The notes: generated from the sequence alone by a model not told the origin. A DNA stretch of 64,000 nt from Dyadobacter endophyticus (GCF_014641595.1 NZ_BMIA01000002.1:1116001-1180000); one strand, 5' to 3'. Counted from the first letter of the stretch, positions 27,334 to 36,118 are shown. Program-made: numbers and translations.

Positions 27334-27442
27334 TACGTAAAAGTACGCATAGCAACCAAAGTGATTGATAATCAGGTATTTAAATAAAGTGAGATTTGTA
27401 AAATGACGTAAGCGACCTTAGTAAAATACGTAATTTTACGTA
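27334..27442 (-). promoter_or_regulatory. Phased ACGTA/TACGTA array, candidate LytTR operator
   Basis: TACGTA at 27334, TACGCA at 27344, GACGTA at 27405, TACGTA at 27427 and TACGTA at 27437. The spacings of 10, 61, 22 and 10 bases lie close to whole helical turns, so the sites face one side of the helix. They lie upstream of the -7 box of the stand-alone LytTR gene, in the 346-base gap between it and pheS. Binding by the LytTR protein is inference. Confidence 0.45.
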
Positions 27443-27527
27443 GTACTTGAAACGTGGACTTTTATCATAAACCGTCCCTATAAACGTTTCAGCGCTATTT
27501 CATTTCTGCCCGCGAGTGAACTTTCGT

Positions 27528-27535
27528 TATCTTTG
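27528..27535 (+). promoter_or_regulatory. -7 element for pheS (TATCTTTG)
   Basis: Exact TAnnTTTG match, 78 bases before the pheS ATG. Transcription would start near 27540 and include the GC-rich leader at 27546-27587. Confidence 0.55.
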
Positions 27536-27545
27536 CAGAAATTCA

Positions 27546-27587
27546 GGGGCCCCCGAAAAGGGCCTCCCGCCACAATAGCGGCGGCCC
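27546..27587 (+). promoter_or_regulatory. pheS leader with mutually exclusive hairpins
   Basis: GGCCC (27548-27552) can pair with GGGCC (27560-27564). The same GGGCC can instead pair with GGCCC (27583-27587), extended by CCGC/GCGG (27567-27570, 27578-27581). The two folds exclude each other. No short Phe-rich reading frame is obvious in the leader. It could be an attenuator or a fixed structure controlling ribosome access. Confidence 0.4.
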
Positions 27588-27612
27588 AACTCACCAATAA
27601 CAACAAGCTTTT

Positions 27613-28653
27613 ATGATTACCGAGCGGGTAAAGGAGTTAGTTTCTGAAATCGAACAGGCAGCGGTTAGCAACAAAGAACAGCTGGAAGCTTTCAGGTTAA
27701 AATATATCAGTAAAAAAGGCGCAGTAACAGAGCTTTTTGATAACCTCAAAAACATCCCTCAGGAAGACCGGCGCGCAGTTGGGCAGGAATTGAATACGCT
27801 CAAAAACCTCGCGCAAACGCGTTTCCTGGATTTTCAAACGGCACTCGAAAACTCTACGGACAGCAACCCCGAAATGCTGATCGACCTCACTTTGCCAGTA
27901 ACTCCAAACTTGCAGGGAAGCCTCCATCCGCTAACCATTGTTCGTCGGAGGATCATCGAGATCTTCGAACGCATGGGCTTCAACGTGTCTTACGGGCCAG
28001 AAATCGAGAAGGATTGGTACAATTTCAGTGCATTGAACTTCGCCGACAACCACCCGGCGCGTGAAATGCAGGATACATTCTTTATTTCCAAAAGCGAGGG
28101 CGATGTAAAAGACGACATCCTGCTGCGTACGCACACGTCCAACGTGCAGGTACGCCTGATGGAGCGCCAAAAGCCGCCGATCCGTTCCATTATGCCGGGT
28201 CGTGTGTTCCGTAACGAAGCGATTTCAGCTCGTGCGCATTGCGTTTTCCACCAGGTAGAGGGCCTTTATGTGGATAAGAACGTAAGCTTCAAAGACCTCA
28301 AGGATACATTGTATCACTTTGCGAAAGAAATGTTCGGAAAGGATTCCAGGATCCGCCTCCGTCCGTCTTACTTCCCGTTTACCGAGCCTAGCGCCGAAAT
28401 CGATGTTTCCTGCTTTATCTGCGGGGGAAAAGGCTGCAATGTTTGCAAGCACACCGGCTGGGTCGAAATCGCCGGTTCAGGAATGGTAGATCCGAACGTG
28501 TTGGAAAACTGCGGCATCGACAGTGAAGAATACACCGGTTTCGCATTCGGGATGGGTATCGAGCGCATCACTATGTTGCGTTACGGCATCAACGACCTCC
28601 GCTTGTTTACAGAAAACGACGTCAGGTTCCTGCGGCAATTCGAAGGCGCGTGA
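27613..28653 (+). CDS. pheS: Phenylalanyl-tRNA synthetase alpha subunit
   Basis: 346 residues; catalytic subunit of the alpha2beta2 enzyme that charges tRNA-Phe. An N-terminal coiled coil (residues 1-85) binds tRNA. The class II core shows motif 2 in MPGRVFRNEAISARAHCVFHQVEG and motif 3 in GFAFGMGIERITMLRYG, with FTENDVRFLRQF at the end. A four-Cys stretch (CFICGGKGCNVCKHTGW) gives a likely structural zinc site seen in many PheS proteins. The beta-subunit gene pheT is not next to it; a long palindromic terminator follows directly. Confidence 0.95.
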   Translation: MITERVKELVSEIEQAAVSNKEQLEAFRLKYISKKGAVTELFDNLKNIPQEDRRAVGQELNTLKNLAQTRFLDFQTALENSTDSNPEMLIDLTLPVTPNLQGSLHPLTIVRRRIIEIFERMGFNVSYGPEIEKDWYNFSALNFADNHPAREMQDTFFISKSEGDVKDDILLRTHTSNVQVRLMERQKPPIRSIMPGRVFRNEAISARAHCVFHQVEGLYVDKNVSFKDLKDTLYHFAKEMFGKDSRIRLRPSYFPFTEPSAEIDVSCFICGGKGCNVCKHTGWVEIAGSGMVDPNVLENCGIDSEEYTGFAFGMGIERITMLRYGINDLRLFTENDVRFLRQFEGA

Positions 28654-28666
28654 TTTGAAATACTTT

Positions 28667-28713
28667 AAAAGCAAATGCCCTGGAATGTGAGTATTTCAGG
28701 GCATTTGCTTTTA
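28667..28713. terminator. Strong bidirectional terminator between pheS and esterase gene
   Basis: Perfect stem of 16-17 bp (AAAAGCAAATGCCCTG, 28667-28682, with its complement at 28697-28712) around a 14-base loop. T residues follow on both strands, and the flanking genes are convergent. Confidence 0.85.
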
Positions 28714-28723
28714 GTATATTGTA

Positions 28724-29455
28724 TCAAAACCTGGTTTCCAGATAGTAAGGAAGCATTTTCTTCCAGGCCCACCAGTCGTGAGGGATGTCGCTTCCCCAGA
28801 TATCCAGCTCATGCGGCACGTTTTTCGAAGCCAGGATCGAGGAAATGTGTCTCGAATAATCCGGCACCTCATAGGCACCGGAGCCAGTGATGAAATGGAT
28901 ATGGCGGCTATCGCGGTACATCTGCAAATGCCACTCCGCTTTCAAATTGGGCAGGTAATGCACCGGCGAGTTGAAATATACATTATCATCGTAATAACCG
29001 TCGGTATAAACGCTCAGGTCGTAACAGCCGCTCATCGCGATCACTCCGTGGATGTAATCGGGATGCTTGAAAAACAGGTTGGCCGCATGCAACGCGCCGA
29101 ACGAGGCACCCGCCGCAATGATCTCATTATCCGGGCTGGTGTCCTGCTTGATAAACGGCACCACCTCCTTGATCACGTAATCGTTAAACGCCTGGTGCCG
29201 GACAGCTTTGTCGTAGCCATGCATATGTGGATTCAGCCAGCTCTCGGCGTTGATACTGTTAATGCAATACACCTTCACCTTACCGGTATAAATATAAGGC
29301 TCGATGCTCTCGATCAACCCGTTCCGTTCATATTCCAGGAAATCCGATGCTGCCGTTGGGATGAGCAGCAGCGCAATTCCATAGTGCCCGTAAACGGCAA
29401 TTTCCATTTCCTTGTTAAGCGCCGGACTAAACCATCCGGTTATATGGCGTTGCAT
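28724..29455 (-). CDS. Alpha/beta-hydrolase-fold esterase (D-type esterase family)
   Basis: 243 residues without a signal peptide. It matches the putative esterase family that includes feruloyl esterase- and antigen-85-like proteins. The nucleophile is Ser118 in GASFGALHA (GxSxG), and the catalytic His lies in SDIPHDWWAWKKMLPYYLE near the C-terminus. The acid is probably the Asp in HELDIWGSD. IHFITGSGAYEVPDYSRH is a family-typical loop. Substrate unknown; the cytoplasmic location argues against polymer degradation. Some relatives sit beside ATP-grasp genes, as here, but separate promoters seem likely. Confidence 0.75.
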   Translation of the reverse strand: MQRHITGWFSPALNKEMEIAVYGHYGIALLLIPTAASDFLEYERNGLIESIEPYIYTGKVKVYCINSINAESWLNPHMHGYDKAVRHQAFNDYVIKEVVPFIKQDTSPDNEIIAAGASFGALHAANLFFKHPDYIHGVIAMSGCYDLSVYTDGYYDDNVYFNSPVHYLPNLKAEWHLQMYRDSRHIHFITGSGAYEVPDYSRHISSILASKNVPHELDIWGSDIPHDWWAWKKMLPYYLETRF

Positions 29456-29563
29456 TGTTTAATCATTTAAGTTACTGACTATTCCAAAAGGCAGTTCAAA
29501 CAAGTTTATCAAAAAATATAAACCGTTATCATGAACAGCCTGCCAGTAACTGTTAATGATAAC

Positions 29564-30994
29564 TTAATACAATACCCAGGTGTCTTTTCCGCCGCCACCC
29601 TGCGACGAGTTCACCACTAGCGATCCCTTACGCAACGCTACGCGGGTAAGTCCACCCGGGATCACGCTCACGTCATCGCCATATAATATGTAAGGCCGGA
29701 GGTCGACGTGCCGTCCTTCGGCGTGTCCCTCGACCATGCAAGGCACCCTTGATAGTGAAATCGTTGGCTGGGCAATATAATTCCGCGGATTGTCCTTTAT
29801 TTTCTGACGAAAAAGTTCGTGTTCTTCTTCGGTCGCCTTAGGGCCGATGAGCATTCCGTACCCTCCGGCTTCATTGGCTTCTTTTACAACCAGTTCTGAA
29901 ATATTCTCAAGAACGTAGTTCATATCATCCTCTTCGCCGCAGATGTAGGTCTTTACGTTCGGAATAATCGCTTCTTCGCCCAGGTAATACTTGATAATGC
30001 GCGGCACGTATGCGTACACCACCTTATCATCGGCCACGCCCGTTCCCGGCGCGTTGGCCAGTGCCACGCGTCCTTTTTTATACACCTCAAATATGCCGGG
30101 AATACCGATCAGCGAATCCTCCCGGAATGATTCCGGGTCCATGAAAGTATCGTCGATCCGGCGATAAATCACATCCACGATCTGCAAGCCATTGGTTGTC
30201 CGCATTTTGACATAACCATCCGACACCACGAGGTCGCGCGCATCCACAAGTTCCACTCCCATCTGCTGTGCCAGATACGAATGTTCGAAATAGGCCGAAT
30301 TATAGATACCTGGTGTTAACACGGCCACAGTCGGATTAGGACGGTCGGCCAGGTGTTGCAGCATTTGCAGCAGGCGGGTCGGATAATCAGACACCGGTCG
30401 CACACCCGTGCGGGCCAAAACGTCAGGGAAAATCTGTTTCGACAACTCCCTGTTTTCCAGCATATAAGAAACTCCCGACGGGCAACGCAGGTTATCTTCC
30501 AAAACCATGAACGTCCCGTCATCGCCTTTGATAAGGTCGGTACCGGTAATATGGCACCAGATTCCCTTCGGCGGTTTCAGGCCAATGCAAGGTTTGAGAA
30601 AGCATTTACTCGACTCGATCAGCTCGCGTGGCACCACGCCGTCATTCAATATATTCTGTTCGTTGTACACGTCGTCAATGAACATATTTAATGCCTTGAT
30701 CCGCTGTTTCAGACCTTTTTCAAGCCATTCCCACTCCGCATTCGACAGCACACGAGGAATGATGTCGATAGGCATAATGCGCTCGGTGCCCTCACCTTCC
30801 GAATACACATTAAAAGTGATGCCCATCGATAACAGCGCGCGCTCGGTAGCTAGCTGGCGGTTGGTAAGATCTTCGTGCGTCAGATTTTCAAATTTGTTCT
30901 TCAAATGCTCATAGCCCTGACGTATTTCTCCCTCCGGGGTAAACATTTCATCGAAAAAATTTTCTATTTGATAATTTGAAAATGAAAAATTCAT
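29564..30994 (-). CDS. Circularly permuted type 2 ATP-grasp protein
   Basis: 476 residues from the ATG at 30994 (MNFSFSNYQIENFF); a TTG nine bases upstream is less likely. It belongs to the circularly permuted ATP-grasp type 2 family (DUF404/DUF407). Typical segments are ALLSMGITFNVY, RIMPIDIIPRVL, FLKPCIGLKPPKGIWCHITGTDLIKG, VLEDNLRCPSGVSYMLENR, then VKEANEAGGYGMLIGP and HVDLRPYILYGDDVSVIPGGLTRVAL. The usual genomic partners, an alpha-E domain protein and a transglutaminase-like protein, are not beside it here. The family probably forms an amide or peptide bond, but the substrate is not established. Confidence 0.85.
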   Translation of the reverse strand: MNFSFSNYQIENFFDEMFTPEGEIRQGYEHLKNKFENLTHEDLTNRQLATERALLSMGITFNVYSEGEGTERIMPIDIIPRVLSNAEWEWLEKGLKQRIKALNMFIDDVYNEQNILNDGVVPRELIESSKCFLKPCIGLKPPKGIWCHITGTDLIKGDDGTFMVLEDNLRCPSGVSYMLENRELSKQIFPDVLARTGVRPVSDYPTRLLQMLQHLADRPNPTVAVLTPGIYNSAYFEHSYLAQQMGVELVDARDLVVSDGYVKMRTTNGLQIVDVIYRRIDDTFMDPESFREDSLIGIPGIFEVYKKGRVALANAPGTGVADDKVVYAYVPRIIKYYLGEEAIIPNVKTYICGEEDDMNYVLENISELVVKEANEAGGYGMLIGPKATEEEHELFRQKIKDNPRNYIAQPTISLSRVPCMVEGHAEGRHVDLRPYILYGDDVSVIPGGLTRVALRKGSLVVNSSQGGGGKDTWVLY

Positions 30995-31320
30995 ACAATT
31001 CAAAATTTGAATAAGTCAATACCGATAGTTCACAGAACAATATATGGTCAATGTATGAATTACCAAAACAAATACCAACAGGCATCGACTCACCGGCTTA
31101 CCCTGCACTTCCCGGAAAAAGCCAAAAAGCGCCTAATCCATTGAGGGTGACAAGTTACCAAGGAGCAACCGTTTGCGCATTTCCTCCGTATTAAAATCGT
31201 GCCGCCAAGCGTTATGGAATATTATTTACGCATTCAGTAAACAATGTTGCAAGTCAGTGCCGTTAGCATTTTATTTGTAACCTGATAAATGTCGGCCACC
31301 CCTACCGAATTACGTTCCTT
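30995..31320. other. 326-base divergent intergenic region
   Basis: It lies between the ATP-grasp gene (minus) and the DUF5723 gene (plus), so it should hold both promoters. The left end is A/T-rich with a short ATTCAAAATTTGAAT palindrome. I found no exact TAnnTTTG element, no reading frame of interest and no RNA structure I can name. Confidence 0.5.
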
Positions 31321-32868
31321 ATGCAAAAAAGCTGGTTATCCATATTAGGACTGGTGTGCGGATTAACCATCAACGCCCAAGCCCAGCATTTGCCGGGCAC
31401 GGCCATGAGCAATTTTGCCGGAACGAACGCATTGTACCATAATCCGGCATTTGTGGCCGACAGCCGTTACAGTATCTATGTAAACCTGGTCGGTACACAA
31501 TTTTACACCGCAAACAACCACGTCAAATACGAAGCACCATACTCGTTCCTGAGCCTGATTACCAACACTGTTCCTGCCAAATACCATAATGAAAGGGGCA
31601 TGTTACTTTTCCCCCGCTCCTACCTGGGTGAAAAGCTGAACGGCAACAAGAAGTATCTGAACGCGGGCGGCGACACGCGCCTGCCCTCGGTTATGTTCAA
31701 TATGTTTAAAGGGCGGATCGGCGTGGGAATTTCAACACGGGTTCGTTATATCCTCAACACCTCGCAGGTAACCGAGCCACTTGCCCGCCTGATCAGCAAG
31801 ACCACACAGTTCAAGGATTTGCAGGAGCAGGTATATGAGCACCAATCAGGCCGGTTACATCTGAATGGCCTTGGTGAGGTGGCATTTACGCTGGGCGGCA
31901 CCGTTTTCGATGATGAAACGGATTACCTTAAAGTAGGTATAACAATCAAAAGGCTGCTGGGCCTTTACAATGCCCACGCCATTATCGACAATTCGTCGTA
32001 CGACATCCAGCCGGACGCCACCTGGGAAAACAAGCGGCAGTATATTAATGTAAACGAAATCAATGTGCGCTATGCGCTCACGCGTGACGAAGGTTTTCAG
32101 AATGTGAAACCCTCGCCCGCCTGGCTTTTCGGGGGCGCACCTCCCGGAAGTGGCTGGGGTTTCGATCTCGGGGCTGTTTACGAATACCGGCCCGACGTTC
32201 ATAAGGTCACCTATCGTGAAAGGGGTGAGCGCAAACGTGACGCATCGAAGAACAAATACCTGTACCGGATTGCCGTGTCCCTGACCGATATCGGCCGTGT
32301 CCATTTCAAAAACCCGGCCTACATTCTGCAACAGGAGACGCACACCACCAATAAGGAATTCCGCTACGACACCTTCCAGAAGCTCAAAGGCTCTGAGGGC
32401 ATTTTCAACGCGATCAACTCATCGTTGGATGGCGGCGAACCGCTTGCGCCCAATTTCAAATCGGTATTACCGATGGCATTTCAGGCAAGTGTGGATTATA
32501 ATGTAAAACCGAATGTGTATGTCAATGGACTCTGGGTGCAGAATCTGATAACGCAGGGCGCATTTGGAATGAAAGCAGAGTCCTACATCGGCGTTACGCC
32601 CCGCTACGAACACAAATGGTACGAAATATCGGTCCCACTGTCGCTCATGAACCGTTACCGTTCACCGGCTATCGGGCTCGCGGGCCGCATAGGCCCCCTC
32701 TGGGTCGGCACCGACCATCTCACAGGGCTCTTGAACATCGGTAATCCCAGAGCATTCAATTTATATTTCGGCATTTCGGGCGGATTATTCAGGAGACCGC
32801 CAGAGTCGCAGAACCAATGCTGGCCGCCACAGGATTCATGGCTTCGCCGCATTTTTTCTAAACGATAA
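31321..32868 (+). CDS. DUF5723 outer-membrane beta-barrel protein
   Basis: 515 residues with a signal peptide (cleavage after INAQA, about residue 21). The mature start QHLPGTAMSNFAGTNALYHNPAFVADSRY is a FadL/PorV-like beginning, and the length and pattern fit DUF5723, a Bacteroidota barrel family. Strands alternate throughout. The C-terminus (FGISGGLFRRPPE...) is followed by a Cys/Trp-containing hydrophilic tail rather than a final aromatic residue. Function unknown; FadL-like barrels take up hydrophobic compounds. It is followed by msrB on the same strand, 62 bases away. Confidence 0.75.
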   Translation: MQKSWLSILGLVCGLTINAQAQHLPGTAMSNFAGTNALYHNPAFVADSRYSIYVNLVGTQFYTANNHVKYEAPYSFLSLITNTVPAKYHNERGMLLFPRSYLGEKLNGNKKYLNAGGDTRLPSVMFNMFKGRIGVGISTRVRYILNTSQVTEPLARLISKTTQFKDLQEQVYEHQSGRLHLNGLGEVAFTLGGTVFDDETDYLKVGITIKRLLGLYNAHAIIDNSSYDIQPDATWENKRQYINVNEINVRYALTRDEGFQNVKPSPAWLFGGAPPGSGWGFDLGAVYEYRPDVHKVTYRERGERKRDASKNKYLYRIAVSLTDIGRVHFKNPAYILQQETHTTNKEFRYDTFQKLKGSEGIFNAINSSLDGGEPLAPNFKSVLPMAFQASVDYNVKPNVYVNGLWVQNLITQGAFGMKAESYIGVTPRYEHKWYEISVPLSLMNRYRSPAIGLAGRIGPLWVGTDHLTGLLNIGNPRAFNLYFGISGGLFRRPPESQNQCWPPQDSWLRRIFSKR

Positions 32869-32930
32869 ATTTCGCTTCAACGTTATCAATGGATATGGTA
32901 CGATTTCCACCATTCCTAAAAAATAAATCC

Positions 32931-33326
32931 ATGAGAGAAGTACAAAAGACCAGGGAAGAATGGCAGCAGGAGCTTACCGGCCAGCAATGCTTCGTTCTGT
33001 TTGAGAAAGGTACAGAACGCCCTTTTTCACATCCTTATAATGACAATAAAGAAGAAGGAACCTACGTGTGCGCCGCTTGCGGGACACCCCTTTTCAGTTC
33101 CGAAGCAAAATACGATTCGGGTTCGGGCTGGCCGAGCTTCTTTATGCCGGTGGCCAAGGAAAACGTAGAAGAAATTGTGGATAAAACGCACGGCATGGTA
33201 CGCACCGAAGTGGTTTGCAGAACGTGTGGCGGGCACCTCGGGCACGTTTTCAATGACGGTCCAAAACCCACAGGACTTCGTTACTGCATGAACGGAGCCG
33301 CATTGAAATTTCACAAAGCTGAATAG
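32931..33326 (+). CDS. msrB: Peptide-methionine (R)-S-oxide reductase MsrB
   Basis: 131 residues from the ATG at 32931 (MREVQKTREEWQQEL), the usual MsrB beginning; an upstream in-frame ATG adds 14 residues without similarity. It reduces methionine-R-sulfoxide in proteins. Zinc is held by two CxxC pairs (YVCAACG and VVCRTCGG). SGSGWPSFF and GHLGHVFNDGP are substrate-pocket motifs. The catalytic cysteine is in GLRYCMNGAALKF; the Gly after Asn replaces the more usual Ser. No signal peptide, so cytoplasmic. A terminator follows at 33340. Confidence 0.9.
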   Translation: MREVQKTREEWQQELTGQQCFVLFEKGTERPFSHPYNDNKEEGTYVCAACGTPLFSSEAKYDSGSGWPSFFMPVAKENVEEIVDKTHGMVRTEVVCRTCGGHLGHVFNDGPKPTGLRYCMNGAALKFHKAE

Positions 33327-33339
33327 AATAAATCCCAGA

Positions 33340-33373
33340 AAAAGCCGGATCGAATCATATCTATCCGGCTTTT
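33340..33373 (+). terminator. msrB terminator
   Basis: Perfect 11-bp stem (AAAAGCCGGAT / ATCCGGCTTTT, 33340-33350 and 33363-33373) with a 12-base loop. Its T-rich right arm stops two bases before the -7 box of the next gene. Confidence 0.75.
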
Positions 33374-33375
33374 CT

Positions 33376-33383
33376 TATCTTTG
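33376..33383 (+). promoter_or_regulatory. -7 element (TATCTTTG) for the PBP1A gene
   Basis: Exact TAnnTTTG match. A TTG at 33381 lies inside this box and cannot be the start codon, which fixes the start at the ATG at 33408 with a leader of about 20 bases. Confidence 0.55.
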
Positions 33384-33407
33384 ACACATTACGAACCAAA
33401 ACGTTTG

Positions 33408-35960
33408 ATGGAAGTTATCCGATCGTTTTTTACCACAATCAGAACGCTGTTCCGGACATTCCGGTCGCGCCTCGCCACACTCATCAACAGGATTGCTTAT
33501 AGAATTACTTCCCTTGTAACCGGCAAGCCGAAAGCCGACGAGCTCTTTCATTCCTACCGGCAGAACAAAAAGTCGCTGCGCGGCTGGTGGGAGGACAAGG
33601 TGGATGTCAATGCTACCTATTATCGACCCATTGTAACGGTCTGGAAGACCATCGTTTACGGTATCGTAGCATTTGGTCTTTATATTTTCTGTGTTGAAAC
33701 AAACTTCCTCTGGCTCATGGGCAGCATGCCAAGCGTGGAAGATCTGCAAAACCCGAAAGTGGCGCAATCGTCGGAGATTTATACCGCCGACGGGGTAATG
33801 ATCGGGAAATTTTACACTGAGAACAGGACACCCGTTCCCTACAAGCAAATTTCTCCCAACCTTGTAAAAGCATTGATCGCTACGGAGGATGCCCGTTTTT
33901 ACAAGCACTCGGGTATCGACTACAAAGCCATGGCCAGCGTAGCCTGGGGCATCGTTACCGGCGCGACCGACCGCGGGGGTGGTAGTACCATCACCCAGCA
34001 GCTTGCAAAAAAGCTATTTAAAACCCGCAAATCCGGTGCGCGAGGCGTACTTGGCTACGTTCCAGGCCTTAGTACATTGATTTACAAAACCAAAGAATGG
34101 CTCACGGCCATCAAACTCGAAAGGAATTTCACCAAAGAGGAAATTCTGACGATGTATTTCAACACGGTGGACTACGGGAATAATACTTATGGCATCAACA
34201 CGGCTGCCAAGTCGTATTTCAGCAAATCTCCGGACAGCCTCAATGTTCAGGAATCAGCCGTACTCGTTGGTTTACAAAAAGCGACTACCACCTACAATCC
34301 GATCCGGAACATGAAGCGCTCGCTCGAACGCCGCAATGTGGTGATCGATCAAATGCGCAAATATGGTTACCTGAGCGCCAAACAGGCCGACTCGATCAGT
34401 GCATTACCTATTGAACTGAAGACCAAATTCGAAACGCCTTACGACGGCAATGCCAACTATTTCAAGAATGCGGTAGTTGATTTTGTCAAAAAATGGGGTG
34501 ATGAGAACGGTTACGACCTTTATACCGATGGCTTGAAAATCTACACGACCATCGACTCGCGCATGCAAGAAGATGCGGAAGAAGCCATGACTCAGAAAAT
34601 GAAGCAGTTGCAACGTGTTTTCGAAGATCACTGGCGCAACCAGAACCCCTGGCGCGACGAAGACGGCAACGAGATCACCGATTTCCTGCCGAACGTCGTG
34701 AAACGTACCAGCAAATACAAGGCGCTTGCAGCCAAATTCCCGAACAGCCCCGACAGCGTGACCTATTACCTCAATAAAAAGGACACGATGACGGTATACG
34801 ACTGGAAAAACAGCGGAGAAATGACCAAGTACTGGAGCTCCATGGATTCCCTCGATTACTACAAGCGCATTCTCCGCGCCGGTATGATGGCTATGAACCC
34901 GCAAACCGGGCAAATCAAAGCCTGGGTAGGCGGTCTGGACTACAATTATTTCAAATATGATGCGGTCAAGCAGGGCAAAAGACAACCCGGCTCGACATTC
35001 AAGCCCTTCGTTTACACGACCGCGATCGACGATTCGTCATTCAATATGACCCCTTGTGATGAGATCGTGGACAAGCCGTTTGAGAAAACATACGAGGAAG
35101 ATGGTGAGGAGAAAATATGGAAACCCAGAAACGCGACCGGATCGTACACGTATGCACCCATGACGCTCCGCAGGGCACTGGCACAATCCATCAACTCGGT
35201 AACGGCTGAACTTACCGACCAGGTCGGTGCGGCAAATGTGGTTCGTTACGCTAAAAAAATGGGTATTACCACGCCCTTAAAGCCTGTTCCATCCATCGGT
35301 TTGGGGCCGTTCGACGTGTCGCTTTATGATATGGTGGCAGCATATGGTGTTTTTGCCAACAATGGTACTTACACCCAGCCTATCCTTGTGACAAAGATTG
35401 AGGACAGTAATGGTAAGGTAATTGAAGAATTCCAGCCCGAGCACCGTCAGGCGATCAGCGAAGAATCTGCGTTTCTGATGTTGCAGATGCTGCGCGCAGG
35501 CGTGGAGGAAGGCGGTGGTACCTCGGGAAGTATCCGATGGAGGTTCAATGTGACACTGAACGGCAATGAACTGGGAGGTAAAACAGGCACAACCTCCAAC
35601 AACTCCGACGGCTGGTTCATGTGCGTCACGCGTGACCTCGTGGTGGGCGCATGGGTAGGCGGCGACGACCGTAGTATCCACTTCCGGACGACCAACCTCG
35701 GCGAAGGCGCTAAAACCGCATTGCCGCTCGTTGGAGCATTCCTCGAAAAGGTTTATAAAGACAAATCCGCCGAGCCCGGACCATTCCCGAAACCAAGCTT
35801 TAAGATATCCAAGACATACAATTGCCCTACGCGATGGGCACCAGCCGAAAGCGACTCGCTCGGCGTTGAAGGCGATAGCACGCCTGCCAAACGGAATGAA
35901 GAAGATGATTTCCTGATAGGCCCTCCACCGATTCCTTTGGATACCGGCAAGAGGAATTAA
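33408..35960 (+). CDS. Class A penicillin-binding protein (PBP1A-like)
   Basis: 850-residue bifunctional peptidoglycan synthase. A cytoplasmic N-terminus of ~75 residues is followed by one membrane anchor (about 77-97). The glycosyltransferase family 51 domain has the catalytic Glu160 in IATEDARFYKHSGID and GGSTITQQLAKKLF. The transpeptidase domain has the active-site Ser529 in STFK, the SIN triad at 594-596 and KTG at 725-727. The C-terminal tail beyond ~790 is low-complexity and acidic. The start is set by the overlapping promoter. Ends upstream of a long inverted repeat, convergent with an ABC exporter gene. Confidence 0.93.
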   Translation: MEVIRSFFTTIRTLFRTFRSRLATLINRIAYRITSLVTGKPKADELFHSYRQNKKSLRGWWEDKVDVNATYYRPIVTVWKTIVYGIVAFGLYIFCVETNFLWLMGSMPSVEDLQNPKVAQSSEIYTADGVMIGKFYTENRTPVPYKQISPNLVKALIATEDARFYKHSGIDYKAMASVAWGIVTGATDRGGGSTITQQLAKKLFKTRKSGARGVLGYVPGLSTLIYKTKEWLTAIKLERNFTKEEILTMYFNTVDYGNNTYGINTAAKSYFSKSPDSLNVQESAVLVGLQKATTTYNPIRNMKRSLERRNVVIDQMRKYGYLSAKQADSISALPIELKTKFETPYDGNANYFKNAVVDFVKKWGDENGYDLYTDGLKIYTTIDSRMQEDAEEAMTQKMKQLQRVFEDHWRNQNPWRDEDGNEITDFLPNVVKRTSKYKALAAKFPNSPDSVTYYLNKKDTMTVYDWKNSGEMTKYWSSMDSLDYYKRILRAGMMAMNPQTGQIKAWVGGLDYNYFKYDAVKQGKRQPGSTFKPFVYTTAIDDSSFNMTPCDEIVDKPFEKTYEEDGEEKIWKPRNATGSYTYAPMTLRRALAQSINSVTAELTDQVGAANVVRYAKKMGITTPLKPVPSIGLGPFDVSLYDMVAAYGVFANNGTYTQPILVTKIEDSNGKVIEEFQPEHRQAISEESAFLMLQMLRAGVEEGGGTSGSIRWRFNVTLNGNELGGKTGTTSNNSDGWFMCVTRDLVVGAWVGGDDRSIHFRTTNLGEGAKTALPLVGAFLEKVYKDKSAEPGPFPKPSFKISKTYNCPTRWAPAESDSLGVEGDSTPAKRNEEDDFLIGPPPIPLDTGKRN

Positions 35961-36097
35961 AAAAGAAGTTGTATCAAAAAGAGTAAAATCACACTTCGTC
36001 GTCACCCTGAGTGTAATCGAAGGGCAAATGCGTGATGCAAATGCCCTTCGACTGCGCTCAGGTTGACAGCTTAATCACATTTTATACAACCTCTTTT
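35961..36097. repeat. Dispersed palindromic repeat, copy 1 (long imperfect inverted repeat)
   Basis: Outer arms AAAAGAAGTTGTAT (35961-35974) and ATACAACCTCTTTT (36084-36097) match at 13 of 14 positions. Inner arms start GTCACCCTGAG at 36001 and end CTCAGGTTGACA at 36068, and both carry the CGAAGGGC/GCCCTTCG core. The right inner arm is 24/25 identical to the right arm of copy 2 at 41115-41139. Lying between convergent genes, it probably also terminates both transcripts. Confidence 0.8.
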
Positions 36098-36118
36098 GAT
36101 TTACGATGTTCTGATGCT

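Noticed and set aside
33381..33407. TTG start for PBP1A at 33381
   Set aside because: The TTG is inside the TATCTTTG -7 box, upstream of any transcript that this promoter would make.
34404..34985. Long antisense frames such as this 193-codon one in the PBP1A gene, and those at 4241-4819 and 40196-40792
   Set aside because: They mirror well-supported genes in the opposite strand, have no plausible domain content, and are common in this codon usage.
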